Assembly (NCBI RefSeq): GCF_001043005.1
Contig: NZ_JYKZ01000004.1
Location: 310,001-374,000 of the forward strand
Length of the DNA stretch: 64,000 nt
Origin: Pseudomonas psychrophila
GTDB taxonomy: Bacteria; Pseudomonadota; Gammaproteobacteria; Pseudomonadales; Pseudomonadaceae
Reading direction: 5' to 3'
The notes beneath the pieces are model-generated. The model saw nothing but the letters and a program-made list of their open reading frames with translations. It did no database searches and was not told where the DNA came from. The position numbers were made by a program, and so were the translations under genes. Positions within the stretch are counted from its first letter, which is position 1; each line of letters starts with the position of its first letter. Below, piece after piece: positions 1 through 9,104 of the stretch.

Positions 1-390
1 CGCTTCAATCTCGCCATTAGGTGTGGCCCGCAGGCTACCGGCAATGATTTCGGCAGTGTAGGCACTGGTATTGATCGCGAACGCCAGGCATGCACAGAAG
101 GTTGCACTGGAAAGCAGTGGCCACATGAAACTGTCACGAACAGCCTCGAACTGGGCCAGTCCGTAGTAGATCAAAAACAGCTGTACCAGCATCGGCGTGC
201 CGCGAATCACGTAGGTAAACAGCCAGGCCGGGAAGTTGACCCAGGCCTGCTTGGAGACTCGCATCAGCCCCAGCGGCACTGCCGCCAGCAAGCCAAAAAA
301 GAGTGAAATACCCAGCAATTTCACGGTTTCCAGCAGCCCGCTCAAGTACAGCGGCATGCTGGCCCAGATGACGTTATAGTCAAAGATCAT
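1..390 (-). CDS. aotM: Basic amino acid ABC transporter permease AotM/HisM (3' end outside window)
   Basis: Inner-membrane permease of a polar/basic amino acid importer (arginine, ornithine, lysine or histidine class). Only the first 130 codons are visible; the C-terminal half lies before base 1. The visible part starts MIFDYNVIWASMPLYLSGLL, then shows hydrophobic segments and the family motif YVIRGTPMLVQLFLIYYGL. It breaks off just as the cytoplasmic EAA loop would begin. The ATG at 388-390 overlaps the stop of the upstream permease (ATGA), so the two are translationally coupled partners of one heterodimeric channel. The order aotJ-aotQ-aotM beside acsA matches P. aeruginosa and P. putida. 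The ATPase (aotP) is expected just beyond the window. Confidence 0.9.
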   Translation of the reverse strand, partial: MIFDYNVIWASMPLYLSGLLETVKLLGISLFFGLLAAVPLGLMRVSKQAWVNFPAWLFTYVIRGTPMLVQLFLIYYGLAQFEAVRDSFMWPLLSSATFCACLAFAINTSAYTAEIIAGSLRATPNGEIEA

Positions 391-1076
391 AGCTCAGCCG
401 TCCTAACGCCTACCGAGTAGCGCTTCTCAAGTTGTCGCAACGCCAGCAGCGAAACACTGGTCAACACCAGATACAACGCGGCAACGGCCAGGAAGAAGGT
501 GAACGGCTCGCGGGTGGCATCAGCCGCCTGCTTGGCCTTGAACATCATGTCTTGCAAGCCGACCACCGAAATCAGGGCCGCGGCTTTGGTCAATACCAGC
601 CAGTTATTGGTAAAGCCCGGAATCGCCAGGCGAATCATCTGTGGCACCAATACCCGGAAAAACACCTGAAACGAACTCATGCCATACGCCATGCCGGCTT
701 CAGCCTGGCCCTTGGGGATGGCCATGAAGGCACCACGGAAGGTTTCAGACAGATAGGCGCCGAAAATGAAGCCCAGGGTGCCAATACCGGCAGCCAGCGG
801 GTTCAAGTCAATATAGTCGTCGTAGCCCAGCATCGGCGCCACGCGGTTGAGCAAGTCCTGGCCGCCGTAAAAAATCAGCAAAATCAGCACCAGATCGGGA
901 ATTCCGCGGATTACCGTGGAATACAGATCGCCCATCCAGGCCAGCCAACGTACCGGCGACAAGCGTAACGAAACACCGATCAGACCTAGAACAATGGCCA
1001 GGGCCATGGACGACAAGGCGAGCTGAAGCGTCAGCCAAGCGCCATCGAGGATGACAGCCCCGTAGCCTTTCAACAT
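387..1076 (-). CDS. aotQ: Basic amino acid ABC transporter permease AotQ/HisQ
   Basis: Inner-membrane permease, 229 residues, usual length for the HisQ family. It has several hydrophobic segments, the RGIPDLVLILLIFYGGQ motif near residue 57, and a typical EAA loop (EAGMAYGMSSFQVFFRVLVP, about residues 126-145) that docks on the ATPase. It would form a heterodimer with AotM, whose start codon overlaps its stop. It lies 91 bp downstream of the binding-protein gene, with a terminator-like hairpin in the gap, which suggests lower expression of the permeases than of the binding protein. Family assignment is secure; arginine/ornithine specificity is inferred from the acsA-aotJQM order known in Pseudomonas. 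Confidence 0.93.
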   Translation of the reverse strand: MLKGYGAVILDGAWLTLQLALSSMALAIVLGLIGVSLRLSPVRWLAWMGDLYSTVIRGIPDLVLILLIFYGGQDLLNRVAPMLGYDDYIDLNPLAAGIGTLGFIFGAYLSETFRGAFMAIPKGQAEAGMAYGMSSFQVFFRVLVPQMIRLAIPGFTNNWLVLTKAAALISVVGLQDMMFKAKQAADATREPFTFFLAVAALYLVLTSVSLLALRQLEKRYSVGVRTAEL

Positions 1077-1102
1077 GATTCAGGTCCTCAGAAATGGGGA
1101 TG

Positions 1103-1146
1103 AAAAAATGGCGCAAACTTCAGAGAATCTGTTGCTTGCGCCATTT
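1103..1146 (-). terminator. Intercistronic terminator-like hairpin between aotJ and aotQ
   Basis: On the minus strand AATGGCGCAA pairs with TTGCGCCATT and is followed directly by six T. It sits after the aotJ stop and before the aotQ start. Partial termination here would favour the periplasmic binding protein over the permeases, a common arrangement in ABC import operons. The hairpin is seen; its effect is inferred. Confidence 0.75.
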
Positions 1147-1167
1147 CGGACTTACCGCAGCGATGTA

Positions 1168-1941
1168 TTACTGACCGTAAATATCGAAGTTGAAGTATTT
1201 GTCCTGGATTTGCTTGTACTTGCCGTTTTCACGCAGAGCCGTGATAGCAGTGTTGATCTTGTCTTTGAGGGCGTCGCCCTTGCGCACTGCGATCCCCACG
1301 CCGTCACCAAAGTATTTCACGTCGGTGAAAGCTGGGCCTGCGAAGGCATAACCTTTGCCAGCCGGGGTTTTCAGGAAACCGTCTTCCAGCAGGGTGGCGT
1401 CTGCAACGGTGCCATCCAGACGGCCCGCTTCTACGTCCAGGTAGATTTCATTCTGTGAACCGTAAGGAACGACGGTTGCACCTTTAGGTGCCAGAACTTC
1501 CTTCGCGAAACGGTCGTGGATCGAACCGCGCTGTACGCCGATTTTCTTGCCCTTGAGCTCCTCAAGGTTATCGCCGACCACAGTGCCTTCCTTCATCACC
1601 AGACGTGCCGGAGTGAGGTAGTACTTGTTGGTGAAATCAACCGACTTCTTGCGGTCTTCGGTGATGGACATCGAGGACAGGATCGCATCGATTTTGCGTA
1701 CTTTAAGCGCAGGGATCAGACCATCGAATTCTTGCTCGACCCACACACACTTGACCTGCATCTGCTCGCACAGAGCATTACCGATGTCGTAGTCAAAACC
1801 CACGATACTGCCATCCGGGGCCTTGGAGGCGAACGGAGGGTACGCCGCTTCAATACCAATCTTCAGAGGTTTATCAGCAGCAAAAGCCTGCAGGGACAGC
1901 ACGGACAGTGCCAGGGCGCCAAGAAGCACGAGTTTCTTCAT
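1168..1941 (-). CDS. aotJ: Periplasmic basic amino acid binding protein (AotJ/ArgT/HisJ family)
   Basis: Captures basic amino acids in the periplasm and delivers them to AotQM. 257 residues, close to the family length. Signal peptide [21 protein letters not shown] with AFA-AD cleavage. The mature protein opens with the SBP_bac_3 signature ([14 protein letters not shown]), followed by [14 protein letters not shown] and [16 protein letters not shown], which carry ligand-contact residues in LAO/HisJ proteins. The two-cysteine pattern ([10 protein letters not shown]) fits the HisJ/LAO disulfide. It is first in the operon with aotQ and aotM and is transcribed away from acsA. Substrate within the basic group cannot be settled from sequence. 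Confidence 0.93.
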   Translation of the reverse strand: MKKLVLLGALALSVLSLQAFAADKPLKIGIEAAYPPFASKAPDGSIVGFDYDIGNALCEQMQVKCVWVEQEFDGLIPALKVRKIDAILSSMSITEDRKKSVDFTNKYYLTPARLVMKEGTVVGDNLEELKGKKIGVQRGSIHDRFAKEVLAPKGATVVPYGSQNEIYLDVEAGRLDGTVADATLLEDGFLKTPAGKGYAFAGPAFTDVKYFGDGVGIAVRKGDALKDKINTAITALRENGKYKQIQDKYFNFDIYGQ

Positions 1942-2444
1942 CTTAGGACTCCATCGGTAAAGGGCAATAAATGCAGAGTGAGCCTAGGCCCAATATGCGG
2001 AGGTTAAACCGGGAATGCGGCGCCACGTCCTACTGGCGTTGCACTGAGATCAGCACAACAACGACGAGCGAGTGATCGGCATTCTAACGACAGGCTTCAA
2101 GCCGTAATTTCTTCAATGCGACAACTAATTACAGATGCACCGAAAAAGGCGACCCTAGGCATTGACAGCTCTCCAAAATAATGCAAGAGCAAAAGATGTA
2201 GAACCTATATGAGTTGCAAATAGCGGGCCTATTATTCGCAAACCCTTCTATTCCGGCAAGTGTAGCGTTTCATCTTATTTTATGACGGGCCACAAATGGC
2301 TCTAAATCAGTGCTTTTAGTATCGCAAAGCCCCACCTTGGCGCAGTCGGTTACACATTCGGTAACACCGAGGGCCTACACCTACAGGAGCAACCGTCTTA
2401 CTGGTCCTAAATGCCCGCTCCCACTGTAGATTCCAGGCCACCAT
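1942..2444. other. Intergenic region between acsA terminator and aotJ
   Basis: About 500 bp without a convincing gene. It must hold the aotJ promoter and leader (minus strand). I see AT-rich stretches around 2190-2290 but no clear operator, repeat or RNA. Confidence 0.5.
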
Positions 2445-2480
2445 AAAAAAGCCCCGCCAGGCAACGCCGGACGGGGCTCG
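2445..2480 (-). terminator. Rho-independent terminator of acsA
   Basis: Minus strand: AGCCCCGTCCGGC, a short loop, then GGCGGGGCT followed by six T. It lies 18 bp past the acsA stop. Confidence 0.85.
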
Positions 2481-2497
2481 ATGACACTCAACACGTG

Positions 2498-4453
2498 TTA
2501 TGCGACTTTCATGCCTTTGTGGGTCTCAATCAAGTGCTGCACCACACCCGGGTCGGCCAAGGTAGAAATATCACCCAGACCATCGTATTCACCGGTGGCT
2601 ATCTTGCGCAGAATGCGGCGCATGATCTTGCCCGAGCGAGTTTTCGGCAGGCCCGGCGCCCACTGGATTACATCCGGCGAGGCGATTGGACCGATCTCCT
2701 TGCGCACCCAGTTTTTCAATTCAAGGCGCAGCGCTTCACTCGGCTCTTCGCCACCATTTAGGGTGACGTAGACATAGATCCCCTGCCCCTTGATGTCATG
2801 CGGAACGCCAACCACTGCGGCTTCAGCGACTTTAGGATGCGCCACCATCGCGCTTTCGATTTCAGCCGTACCCATCCGGTGGCCGGACACGTTGAGCACG
2901 TCATCCACGCGACCCGTGATCCAGTAGTAGCCGTCTTCGTCGCGACGCGCGCCGTCACCGGTGAAGTACATGCCACGGAAGGTCTTGAAGTAGGTATCGA
3001 CGAAACGGTCGTGATCGCCATACAGGGTCCGCGCCTGCCCCGGCCACGAATCCAGAATCACCAGATTGCCTTCGGCTGCGCCCTCTATCAGGTTGCCCAG
3101 GTTATCCACCAGCCCCGGCACCACACCGAAAAACGGACGCGCAGCTGACCCCGGCTTGAGTGCGTGCGCACCCGGTAATGGGCTCATCATGCAAGCACCG
3201 GTTTCGGTCTGCCACCAGGTATCCACGATCGGGCAGCGCTCCTTGCCTACCGTTGTGTAGTACCAGTTCCAGGCTTCAGGGTTAATCGGCTCGCCCACCG
3301 AGCCCAGCAAACGCAAGCTGGAACCATCGGCCCCTTTAACCGCAGCCTGGCCTTCAGCCATCATGGCGCGAATGGCGGTTGGTGCGGTGTAGAGAATGTT
3401 GACCTTGTGCTTGTCGACAATTTTCGACACCCGGGTGATGTCCGGATAGTTCGGCACACCTTCAAACAGCAAGGTGGTCGCGCCATTGGCCAACGGCCCG
3501 TAAACAATATAAGTGTGACCGGTCACCCAGCCCACATCGGCGGTGCACCAGTACACTTCGCCTGGACGGTAATCGAACACACGCTCATGGGTCAGCGCCG
3601 CATAGAGCAGATAGCCGCCAGTGGTGTGCTGCACGCCTTTGGGCTTGCCGGTTGAGCCGGAGGTATAAAGGATGAACAGGGCTTCTTCGGCCCCCATCTC
3701 TTTCGGGGCGCAGTGCTTCGAAGCAACGGCCATCAAGTCGTGGTACCAGATATCACGGTGCTTGTACCAGGCGATGTCGCCACCGGTGCGCTTGAACACG
3801 ATGATCTTCTGCACACTCGAGGTGTCAGGGTTGGTCAGTGCCACATCGACATTGGCCTTGAGCGCTGTGCGCTTGCCGCCACGCAGACCTTCGTCGGCGG
3901 TGATGACCACCTTGGATTTGCAATCGATGATCCGCCCGGCCAGTGCCTCGGGGGAGAAACCGCCAAACACCACGGAGTGAATCGCGCCGATCCGGGTACA
4001 GGCCAGCATGGCGACCACGGCTTCCGGCACCATCGGCATATAGATAGTAACGACGTCACCACGGTGCACATCCTGACCGCGCAAGGCGTTGGCCAGCTTG
4101 CACACTTCTTCGTGCAGTTCGCGGTAGGTAATGTTGCGCTGTTCGGAAGGGTCATCGCCTTCCCAGATGATGGCTATCTGGTCGCCGCGCTCAGCAAGGT
4201 GGCGATCCAGGCAGTTGTAGGAAACGTTGAGCGTGCCATCTGCAAACCACTTGATATCGACATGGTGATCGTCGAAGGAGGTCTGCTTGACGGTAGTAAA
4301 AGGCTTGATCCAGTCGAGACGCTTTGCTTGTTCGCGCCAGAAGCCATCCGGGTTGACGACGGACTGCTGGTACATCGCCTTGTAGGTCGCCTCGTCAGTC
4401 AGCGTATTGGCAGCGACTTCAGGGCGTACGGGATACAGGGAAGCGGCACTCAT
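2498..4453 (-). CDS. acsA: Acetyl-CoA synthetase
   Basis: Activates acetate to acetyl-CoA through acetyl-AMP (cytoplasm). 651 residues, full length for Acs. Motifs seen: the ATP/AMP loop [11 protein letters not shown] (about residue 265), DTWWQTETG (about 412), [20 protein letters not shown] near 495, and the C-terminal [11 protein letters not shown], whose lysine is the conserved site of regulatory acetylation. The start ATG at 4451-4453 fits the family N-terminus (ACS-type [17 protein letters not shown]). The minus-strand leader carries an A/C-rich AAAACAACAAC tract about 20-30 bases upstream of the start, typical of Crc/Hfq targets, so catabolite repression is likely. Own terminator at 2445-2480. 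Gene order with aotJ is as in P. aeruginosa. Confidence 0.97.
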   Translation of the reverse strand: MSAASLYPVRPEVAANTLTDEATYKAMYQQSVVNPDGFWREQAKRLDWIKPFTTVKQTSFDDHHVDIKWFADGTLNVSYNCLDRHLAERGDQIAIIWEGDDPSEQRNITYRELHEEVCKLANALRGQDVHRGDVVTIYMPMVPEAVVAMLACTRIGAIHSVVFGGFSPEALAGRIIDCKSKVVITADEGLRGGKRTALKANVDVALTNPDTSSVQKIIVFKRTGGDIAWYKHRDIWYHDLMAVASKHCAPKEMGAEEALFILYTSGSTGKPKGVQHTTGGYLLYAALTHERVFDYRPGEVYWCTADVGWVTGHTYIVYGPLANGATTLLFEGVPNYPDITRVSKIVDKHKVNILYTAPTAIRAMMAEGQAAVKGADGSSLRLLGSVGEPINPEAWNWYYTTVGKERCPIVDTWWQTETGACMMSPLPGAHALKPGSAARPFFGVVPGLVDNLGNLIEGAAEGNLVILDSWPGQARTLYGDHDRFVDTYFKTFRGMYFTGDGARRDEDGYYWITGRVDDVLNVSGHRMGTAEIESAMVAHPKVAEAAVVGVPHDIKGQGIYVYVTLNGGEEPSEALRLELKNWVRKEIGPIASPDVIQWAPGLPKTRSGKIMRRILRKIATGEYDGLGDISTLADPGVVQHLIETHKGMKVA

Positions 4454-4546
4454 GTTTCATACCTCAATGCTTGTAGTTGTTGTTTTATGACCCTGTTTTA
4501 GCCGGGCCAAGCCGTGAGATCCATTCGACGTTGGTAGTAAGAAACA

Positions 4547-4572
4547 CGCAGAAAAACCATGGTTTTTCTGCG
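4547..4572. repeat. Perfect 26-bp palindrome upstream of acsA
   Basis: CGCAGAAAAACCA is followed immediately by its exact reverse complement, with no spacer, 94 bp upstream of the acsA start codon. It lies in the 415-bp gap between acsA and the 4869 gene. It could be an operator for a dimeric regulator. It lacks a loop, so it makes a poor terminator. Function unknown. Confidence 0.7.
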
Positions 4573-4868
4573 CAAGGCTCAAGAACAGTACTTACAGCGC
4601 TTTACTGTTGGATGCACGCCTTGCAAACGTCAAAAATGAACCCTGTTTTCGACGATTGTTGCAGAAACTGTCAACAGTCTTTATCAAAACCCCCTCTATA
4701 TGCCCGTGCAGCGCAGGCCTAAAATTCATCTCGCCAACCAAGGCACCGCGATTGACCCAAGTTACAGCCCCCACGAAGGCAAGTTTAGTCGCTCTTACTT
4801 ACTCAGTTTCACACACAGCCTCACAAGGGCTGTGTGACCCCACTCGACCTAAAACAGGTAAATTTGAA

Positions 4869-5132
4869 ATGAAAGCGTTGTTAGTTCTGGCTCTAAGCAG
4901 TGTGTGTTTGACCGCCATGGCGGATGAAACAAACACACAGGCTGCGCACCAGCAACCGGCCGTTGAACAGTATTCCTACTCTTCCGAACTGGACATCGCC
5001 AAGGTGATTTCCATGAGCGAAATTCCCAGCGTCTGCGAAGTCGTGCCGGCACAAATGGTCTACGAAGACTCGCAAGGCATGCAGCACACCCTTGAATACC
5101 GCGTGATGGGCAACGGCTGCTCCAACGGCTGA
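4869..5132 (+). CDS. Small secreted DUF2790-type protein
   Basis: 87 residues. Start chosen at ATG 4869, giving signal peptide MKALLVLALSSVCLTAMA followed by DETNTQ; the longer reading frame upstream is not plausible. The mature part carries YSYSSELDIAKVISMSEIPSVCEVVPAQMVYEDSQG and a second cysteine (NGCSNG), the pattern of the DUF2790 family of small Pseudomonas exported proteins. These are often metal- or stress-induced, but the exact role is unknown. Monocistronic by context; it lies divergent from acsA. Family assignment is from memory of its motif, function not assigned. Confidence 0.8.
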   Translation: MKALLVLALSSVCLTAMADETNTQAAHQQPAVEQYSYSSELDIAKVISMSEIPSVCEVVPAQMVYEDSQGMQHTLEYRVMGNGCSNG

Positions 5133-5274
5133 TTCATCGCAACCGCTTTATGACACCGCTAATTAACTTACTTATATAAGCGATCCCACGCGGCACTTAA
5201 TCGCCACTTTCAATGCAACTTTATTGCCGTTGAACAGTTGCCTGCCTGCGCCTGTATCGCCCGGGAATTATTAA

Positions 5275-5493
5275 ATGAAACGTTCATGGATAATGGCTTT
5301 GAGTCTGTCCGTTCTGGCCAGTACCGCATTTGCCGCTGACGGCTACGACCGCACTCACGCAGCCGCTTTTGCAGAAGACGGTTACCAGAACACCCGCTCG
5401 GCCAGCTTTGCAGAAGATGGTTACGACAACACCCGCTCGGCAGGCTTTGCCGAAGATGGCTACGACCGTACCAACGGCCATCGCCTCAGCTGA
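5275..5493 (+). CDS. Small secreted protein built of tandem FAEDGYD repeats
   Basis: 72 residues. Signal peptide MKRSWIMALSLSVLASTAFA, then almost entirely a 13-14 residue repeat: ADGYDRTHAAA / FAEDGYQNTRSAS / FAEDGYDNTRSAG / FAEDGYDRTNGH. The acidic-aromatic repeats are near-identical at protein level and also at DNA level (5330-5470), suggesting recent tandem duplication. The frame is supported by the clean signal peptide and by conservation of the repeat in frame. Function unknown. Short secreted repeat proteins of this look occur in Pseudomonas, but I cannot name a family with certainty. Confidence 0.75.
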   Translation: MKRSWIMALSLSVLASTAFAADGYDRTHAAAFAEDGYQNTRSASFAEDGYDNTRSAGFAEDGYDRTNGHRLS

Positions 5494-5693
5494 CACCGCA
5501 TCGACTGACGCCCGGTTTCGGCCGGGCTTGATCCTTCCTCGCACCAAAGCCCTCTTCATTCGCGCTTAAGCCACAGGTCATTCGACCTCTTGGGCCGATG
5601 AAAAAAAACTTCTGCTCCCGTAAACCCTCGCTCAGCCGCAGCCCTACTTAAGCCCAGGATAAATTTAGGGCGTTTCGTCGCATCCCCTGAAAA

Positions 5694-5994
5694 AAAACTG
5701 GCTGAAATACCTTGTGCAAAAGCCGTATACTGCGGCCATCAAAAAGGCTTGATATATCCCCTTCGCGGGCTATAAATCCACGCTGCTACGGCCTCAAGGC
5801 CCAGGGTGAGTGCAGGTACAACCTCCTCCCCTGAGCGACAGCGATACAAGCCAACGTACACATTCATGTTTTTGCGTGAGCACAACGCTACTGCAAGCAA
5901 CATTTCTTAGATCCAAGTGGCCTATGGCCGTGTAAAAACCAAACCATAAGTGTTTTCACACGGCCATTGGCCCTCACGCAGGAGACGATACGTC
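5694..5994 (+). promoter_or_regulatory. Long nrdB leader with promoter candidate and large hairpin
   Basis: From about 5700 to the nrdB start no ORF is convincing. A TATACT element at 5727-5732 with CTGAAA 18 bp upstream is a sigma-70 candidate. At 5919-5972 GGCCTATGGCCGTGT and ACACGGCCATTGGCC form a stem of about 18 pairs with two mismatches. It ends 8 bases before the GGAG ribosome site (5981-5984) of nrdB. There is no T-run, so it is not an intrinsic terminator; a post-transcriptional role is possible. I did not find a convincing pair of NrdR boxes. Confidence 0.5.
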
Positions 5995-7245
5995 ATGCTG
6001 AGCTGGGACGAATTCGACAAAGAAGACGAAGGCGAAGTCGCTGTTAAAGGCGCCAACGCGGGTCACGCAACCGAAGCCAACATGGACCGCCTGGACGCCG
6101 CCGGTGGTGTTGCCGCCCAAGAAGCCCGCGCAGTGACGGCCAGCGACTCTGCCGCCATCATTCGCGCCAAGGCCGCACTGGATAACCTTGACGTCGCCGA
6201 AGGTCTGGCCGAACTCGAAGGCGCTTCCGCCCGAGTTGCGGTTGACGAAAAGATGATGATCAACTGCCGCGCCGACCTCAACCAGCTCGTACCGTTCAAG
6301 TACGACTGGGCCTGGCAGAAGTACCTGGACGGTTGCGCAAACCACTGGATGCCGCAAGAAGTCAACATGACCGCCGACATCGCCCTCTGGAAAAACCCGG
6401 AAGGCCTGACTGACGACGAGCGCCGCATCGTGATGCGTAACCTGGGCTTCTTCTCTACCGCCGACTCCCTGGTTGCCAACAACCTGGTGCTGGCCGTATA
6501 CCGCCTGATCACCAACCCGGAATGCCGCCAGTACATCCTGCGCCAGGCATTCGAAGAGGCGATCCACACCCACGCCTACCAGTACTGCATCGAATCGCTG
6601 GCCATGGATGAAGGCGAGATCTTCAACATGTACCACGAGATCCCGTCGGTCGCTAAAAAAGCCACCTGGGGCCTGAAGTACACCCGTTCGATCTCCGATC
6701 CGAAGTTCGAAACCGGCACGGTTGAAACCGACAAAGAGCTGCTGCGCAACCTGATCGCCTACTACTGCGTTCTGGAAGGCATCTTCTTCTACTGTGGCTT
6801 CACGCAGATCCTGTCGATGGGCCGTCGCAACAAGATGACCGGCGTCGCCGAGCAGTTCCAGTACATCCTGCGCGACGAATCCATGCACTTGAACTTCGGC
6901 ATCGACGTGATCAACCAGATCAAAATCGAAAACCCGCATCTGTGGGACGCTGAAATGAAGGAAGAAGCTTCGCAGATGATCCTGCAAGGCACCCAGCTGG
7001 AAATCGAATACGCTCGCGACACCATGCCGCGCGGAGTACTGGGCATGAACGCCGCGATGATGGAGGACTACCTCAAGTTCATCGCCAACCGCCGCCTGTC
7101 GCAAATCGGCCTGAAAGAAGAATACCCGGGCACGACCAACCCGTTCCCATGGATGAGCGAAATCATGGACTTGAAGAAAGAGAAAAACTTCTTCGAAACG
7201 CGGGTTATTGAATACCAAACCGGCGGTGCATTGAGCTGGGATTGA
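5995..7245 (+). CDS. nrdB: Class Ia ribonucleoside-diphosphate reductase, beta subunit
   Basis: Makes the tyrosyl radical used by NrdA to reduce ribonucleotides. 416 residues from ATG 5995 ([11 protein letters not shown]), preceded by GGAG at 10 bp; the frame is open further upstream but without a good start. Metal and radical ligands are visible: EAIHTHAY (Glu, His and the radical Tyr with E-x2-H-x3-Y spacing), [10 protein letters not shown] (Glu) and [10 protein letters not shown] (Glu-x2-His). The N-terminal extension of about 80 residues before the core is typical of Pseudomonas NrdB. The catalytic nrdA, which usually lies just upstream in pseudomonads, is not within the 6 kb upstream here. 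A strong terminator follows at 7282-7311. Confidence 0.96.
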   Translation: MLSWDEFDKEDEGEVAVKGANAGHATEANMDRLDAAGGVAAQEARAVTASDSAAIIRAKAALDNLDVAEGLAELEGASARVAVDEKMMINCRADLNQLVPFKYDWAWQKYLDGCANHWMPQEVNMTADIALWKNPEGLTDDERRIVMRNLGFFSTADSLVANNLVLAVYRLITNPECRQYILRQAFEEAIHTHAYQYCIESLAMDEGEIFNMYHEIPSVAKKATWGLKYTRSISDPKFETGTVETDKELLRNLIAYYCVLEGIFFYCGFTQILSMGRRNKMTGVAEQFQYILRDESMHLNFGIDVINQIKIENPHLWDAEMKEEASQMILQGTQLEIEYARDTMPRGVLGMNAAMMEDYLKFIANRRLSQIGLKEEYPGTTNPFPWMSEIMDLKKEKNFFETRVIEYQTGGALSWD

Positions 7246-7281
7246 TACGGGGCTTGAGTTAAGTCACACGTAGCAAGCAAG

Positions 7282-7311
7282 AAGGGCCAACGATTGTTGG
7301 CCCTTTTTTTT
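7282..7311 (+). terminator. Rho-independent terminator of nrdB
   Basis: AAGGGCCAAC - GATT - GTTGGCCCTT followed by a T-run; 10-bp perfect stem, 36 bp after the nrdB stop. Confidence 0.92.
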
Positions 7312-7325
7312 GTGCATCGGCATTT

Positions 7326-8372
7326 TTACATGCCCTCTATAAGGCTCAAAAATTCGGGGTCCGTCTGCCATAGTTCAGCCAGTTTATTGAGGGACTTGTC
7401 AGCAGGCTCCAGATTTCTCAGTTCCTCAATAGCCACCGTCCACCAAAGATATTTGCAAGCTTCAAGATAGAGAGCGTTATTGGCTGCCTTGCCCAACAGA
7501 TAGAATTTGGCTATTTTTCGGGAAGCAGCAAATTGCCCCCTGAAGGCCCACTTCAACTGTAAGCGGTTGCGCAGTGAGTTATTTGGAAGACGGGTGGGAA
7601 CAGCGAATGTTGCTCCCAGCAAGTCATAGCGATAGTTCTCGCCGTGCTTATCGAAAAAAACCCGGTACATTGCATGGTGGTAGCGCTTCACCGAAAAGTA
7701 GTGATTGACACAGTCATTGGCCTCGACGACTTTTCGACCAGCCAGCATGAATGACATTGCGATTTGCTCAATCGTCAGGAGTGTAGCGCCATGATGAACC
7801 CATTGATCAATCAAACTAATGGCCCCATCGAGAATATCCCCGTTGGCCTTGGTCATCCCGCAAACCCCACTATTGAACAACCTCAAGGTTGGAGCGGGTG
7901 CTTCATTTCCAGTATTGAGATGGGTCACGAGTACGCTGAACTCCGAACGTAGTGAAGCCTCGTCCCAACGCCACTCAAACTCATCCATCAAAAATTGATC
8001 ATCAGTAACGCGCTTGAACAGCCGGGACGGGTCTTTGACAAAAACCGTGTCGGTATCAATGAAAATAGTTTTGTCAGCAAGCCCGACACCCGCCTGGATC
8101 GCACAAGCCTTACGCCGATGAGAGTAACCACCTACACCTTGCCAGGTGTCCAGCGTATCCGCGCTCAGGGGTAACACTGTAATCGGCCATCCATCAAACG
8201 CCTCAGGCTGATCAGTCATCAACGTGATCGTGAAATCAACTGGACTCTTGCGGTGGCGCAGCGCCGTCAAAATACTGAACTTTGCTTCATGGCGATAAAC
8301 GGCCTTGTCGCCATACAGCAGGTAAAGAAGTTGATTGCCGCCGATAGCTGACGCATTTATGGAGTGCATCAT
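7326..8372 (-). CDS. Putative glycosyltransferase (nucleotide-diphospho-sugar transferase fold)
   Basis: About 348 residues from ATG 8372 (MMHSINASAIGG); the frame stays open to a TTG at 8402, but the ATG overlaps the stop of the preceding ORF (TAATG), so coupling supports it. KTIFIDTDTVFVKDPSRLF near residue 120 is a clear D-x-D motif as in GT8-like and related GT-A enzymes, with an N-terminal Rossmann-like part (FTITLMTDQPEAF) and a later MDEFEWRWDEASLR. No signal peptide or membrane segment. Donor and acceptor are unknown. It is last in a coupled trio with two short ORFs, in AT-rich DNA unlike the flanking core genes, which points to accessory origin. It could modify a surface polysaccharide or a peptide; the sequence does not decide. 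Confidence 0.7.
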   Translation of the reverse strand: MMHSINASAIGGNQLLYLLYGDKAVYRHEAKFSILTALRHRKSPVDFTITLMTDQPEAFDGWPITVLPLSADTLDTWQGVGGYSHRRKACAIQAGVGLADKTIFIDTDTVFVKDPSRLFKRVTDDQFLMDEFEWRWDEASLRSEFSVLVTHLNTGNEAPAPTLRLFNSGVCGMTKANGDILDGAISLIDQWVHHGATLLTIEQIAMSFMLAGRKVVEANDCVNHYFSVKRYHHAMYRVFFDKHGENYRYDLLGATFAVPTRLPNNSLRNRLQLKWAFRGQFAASRKIAKFYLLGKAANNALYLEACKYLWWTVAIEELRNLEPADKSLNKLAELWQTDPEFLSLIEGM

Positions 8373-8656
8373 TACTTGCAATACCGTTCTTTTAGAGGGC
8401 AATGCAATTTCAAATTATCGTTATTCGACCATTGAAAAACTGCTACCAAATCATCTTTTATTTTAACTGCAAACAGCGCTGATCTTAGACAGATCCAAGT
8501 TATATCACTGAACAGATCATTTAAAACCCTCACAGCAAGCGTTCGCTTTTGGGAAAAACCCAGGCGTTCGTTATAAGTAGTGATAGCAAACTCAACCGCT
8601 ACGACAAAGTATTTCTTCCAAGCACTATCTTTTAACAAGATTAATATTGAGCTCAT
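8372..8656 (-). CDS. Hypothetical protein, middle ORF of the glycosyltransferase trio
   Basis: 94 residues, MSSILILLKDSAWKKYFVVA at the start, no family recognised. Slightly basic, one long helical stretch, two Cys (TWICLRS, KLHCPLKERYC has two more). Its ATG overlaps the stop of the 60-residue ORF upstream (ATGA), and its stop overlaps the glycosyltransferase ATG (TAATG). That is the main reason to believe it is translated. DNA is AT-rich. It could alternatively be a decayed piece of a larger gene. Confidence 0.4.
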   Translation of the reverse strand: MSSILILLKDSAWKKYFVVAVEFAITTYNERLGFSQKRTLAVRVLNDLFSDITWICLRSALFAVKIKDDLVAVFQWSNNDNLKLHCPLKERYCK

Positions 8657-8835
8657 AGCGCGATTTCCGATTTAATTTTCAGACTGAGGTTTTTCAATAC
8701 AGCCATTCCACCACTAAGTGACAATCCAAAAGACGGGCATGTTATTATTTTTCCTGGCGCCGCAGGATCATTCTGTTCACCAGACAGGCCAATCAAAACA
8801 AGTAACAATTTCATCTCGAGATGACAGGCCGACAT
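8653..8835 (-). CDS. Hypothetical 60-residue ORF heading the glycosyltransferase trio
   Basis: Start chosen at ATG 8833-8835 because GGAG lies 5 bases upstream (a GTG further upstream, at 8850, lacks this). The peptide begins MSACHLEMKLLLVLIGLSG, then GEQNDPAAPGKIITCPSFG, a Gly/Ser patch and a basic C-terminus. Two Cys residues. No family recognised. The stop overlaps the next start (ATGA). It might be a small membrane or precursor peptide, or noise in an AT-rich accessory patch. Confidence 0.35.
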   Translation of the reverse strand: MSACHLEMKLLLVLIGLSGEQNDPAAPGKIITCPSFGLSLSGGMAVLKNLSLKIKSEIAL

Positions 8836-9104
8836 ACTTACTCCATACACACTTCATTGACTTCACTAAGTAACATGAAGTTGCTTGATGGAACCTGAGT
8901 CCCTGAATAGGCTAAGTCTTAGGTGTGCTCGAGTTAAAAAACATAGGAAAAGTCTGAAAAACACGAAGAAAGCTCTTGATAGTTCACAGACAAAAAATGG
9001 GGAACATAAACACGTATTGTCGCTGGCTCTGCCGTCGATGTAGCGCTAGCCGGTACGGGCAATGAGCGCTTCGTGAGACAGTCGTTGGTAATAGAACCCG
9101 CTTA

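Noticed and set aside
4477..4722. 81-codon ORF upstream of the 4869 gene
   Set aside because: Runs across the 26-bp palindrome and AT-rich leader; no ribosome site, no sensible composition.
5974..7218. 414-codon open frame antisense to nrdB
   Set aside because: Mirror of a GC-rich coding sequence; no family motif, no ribosome site, and nrdB on the other strand is certain.
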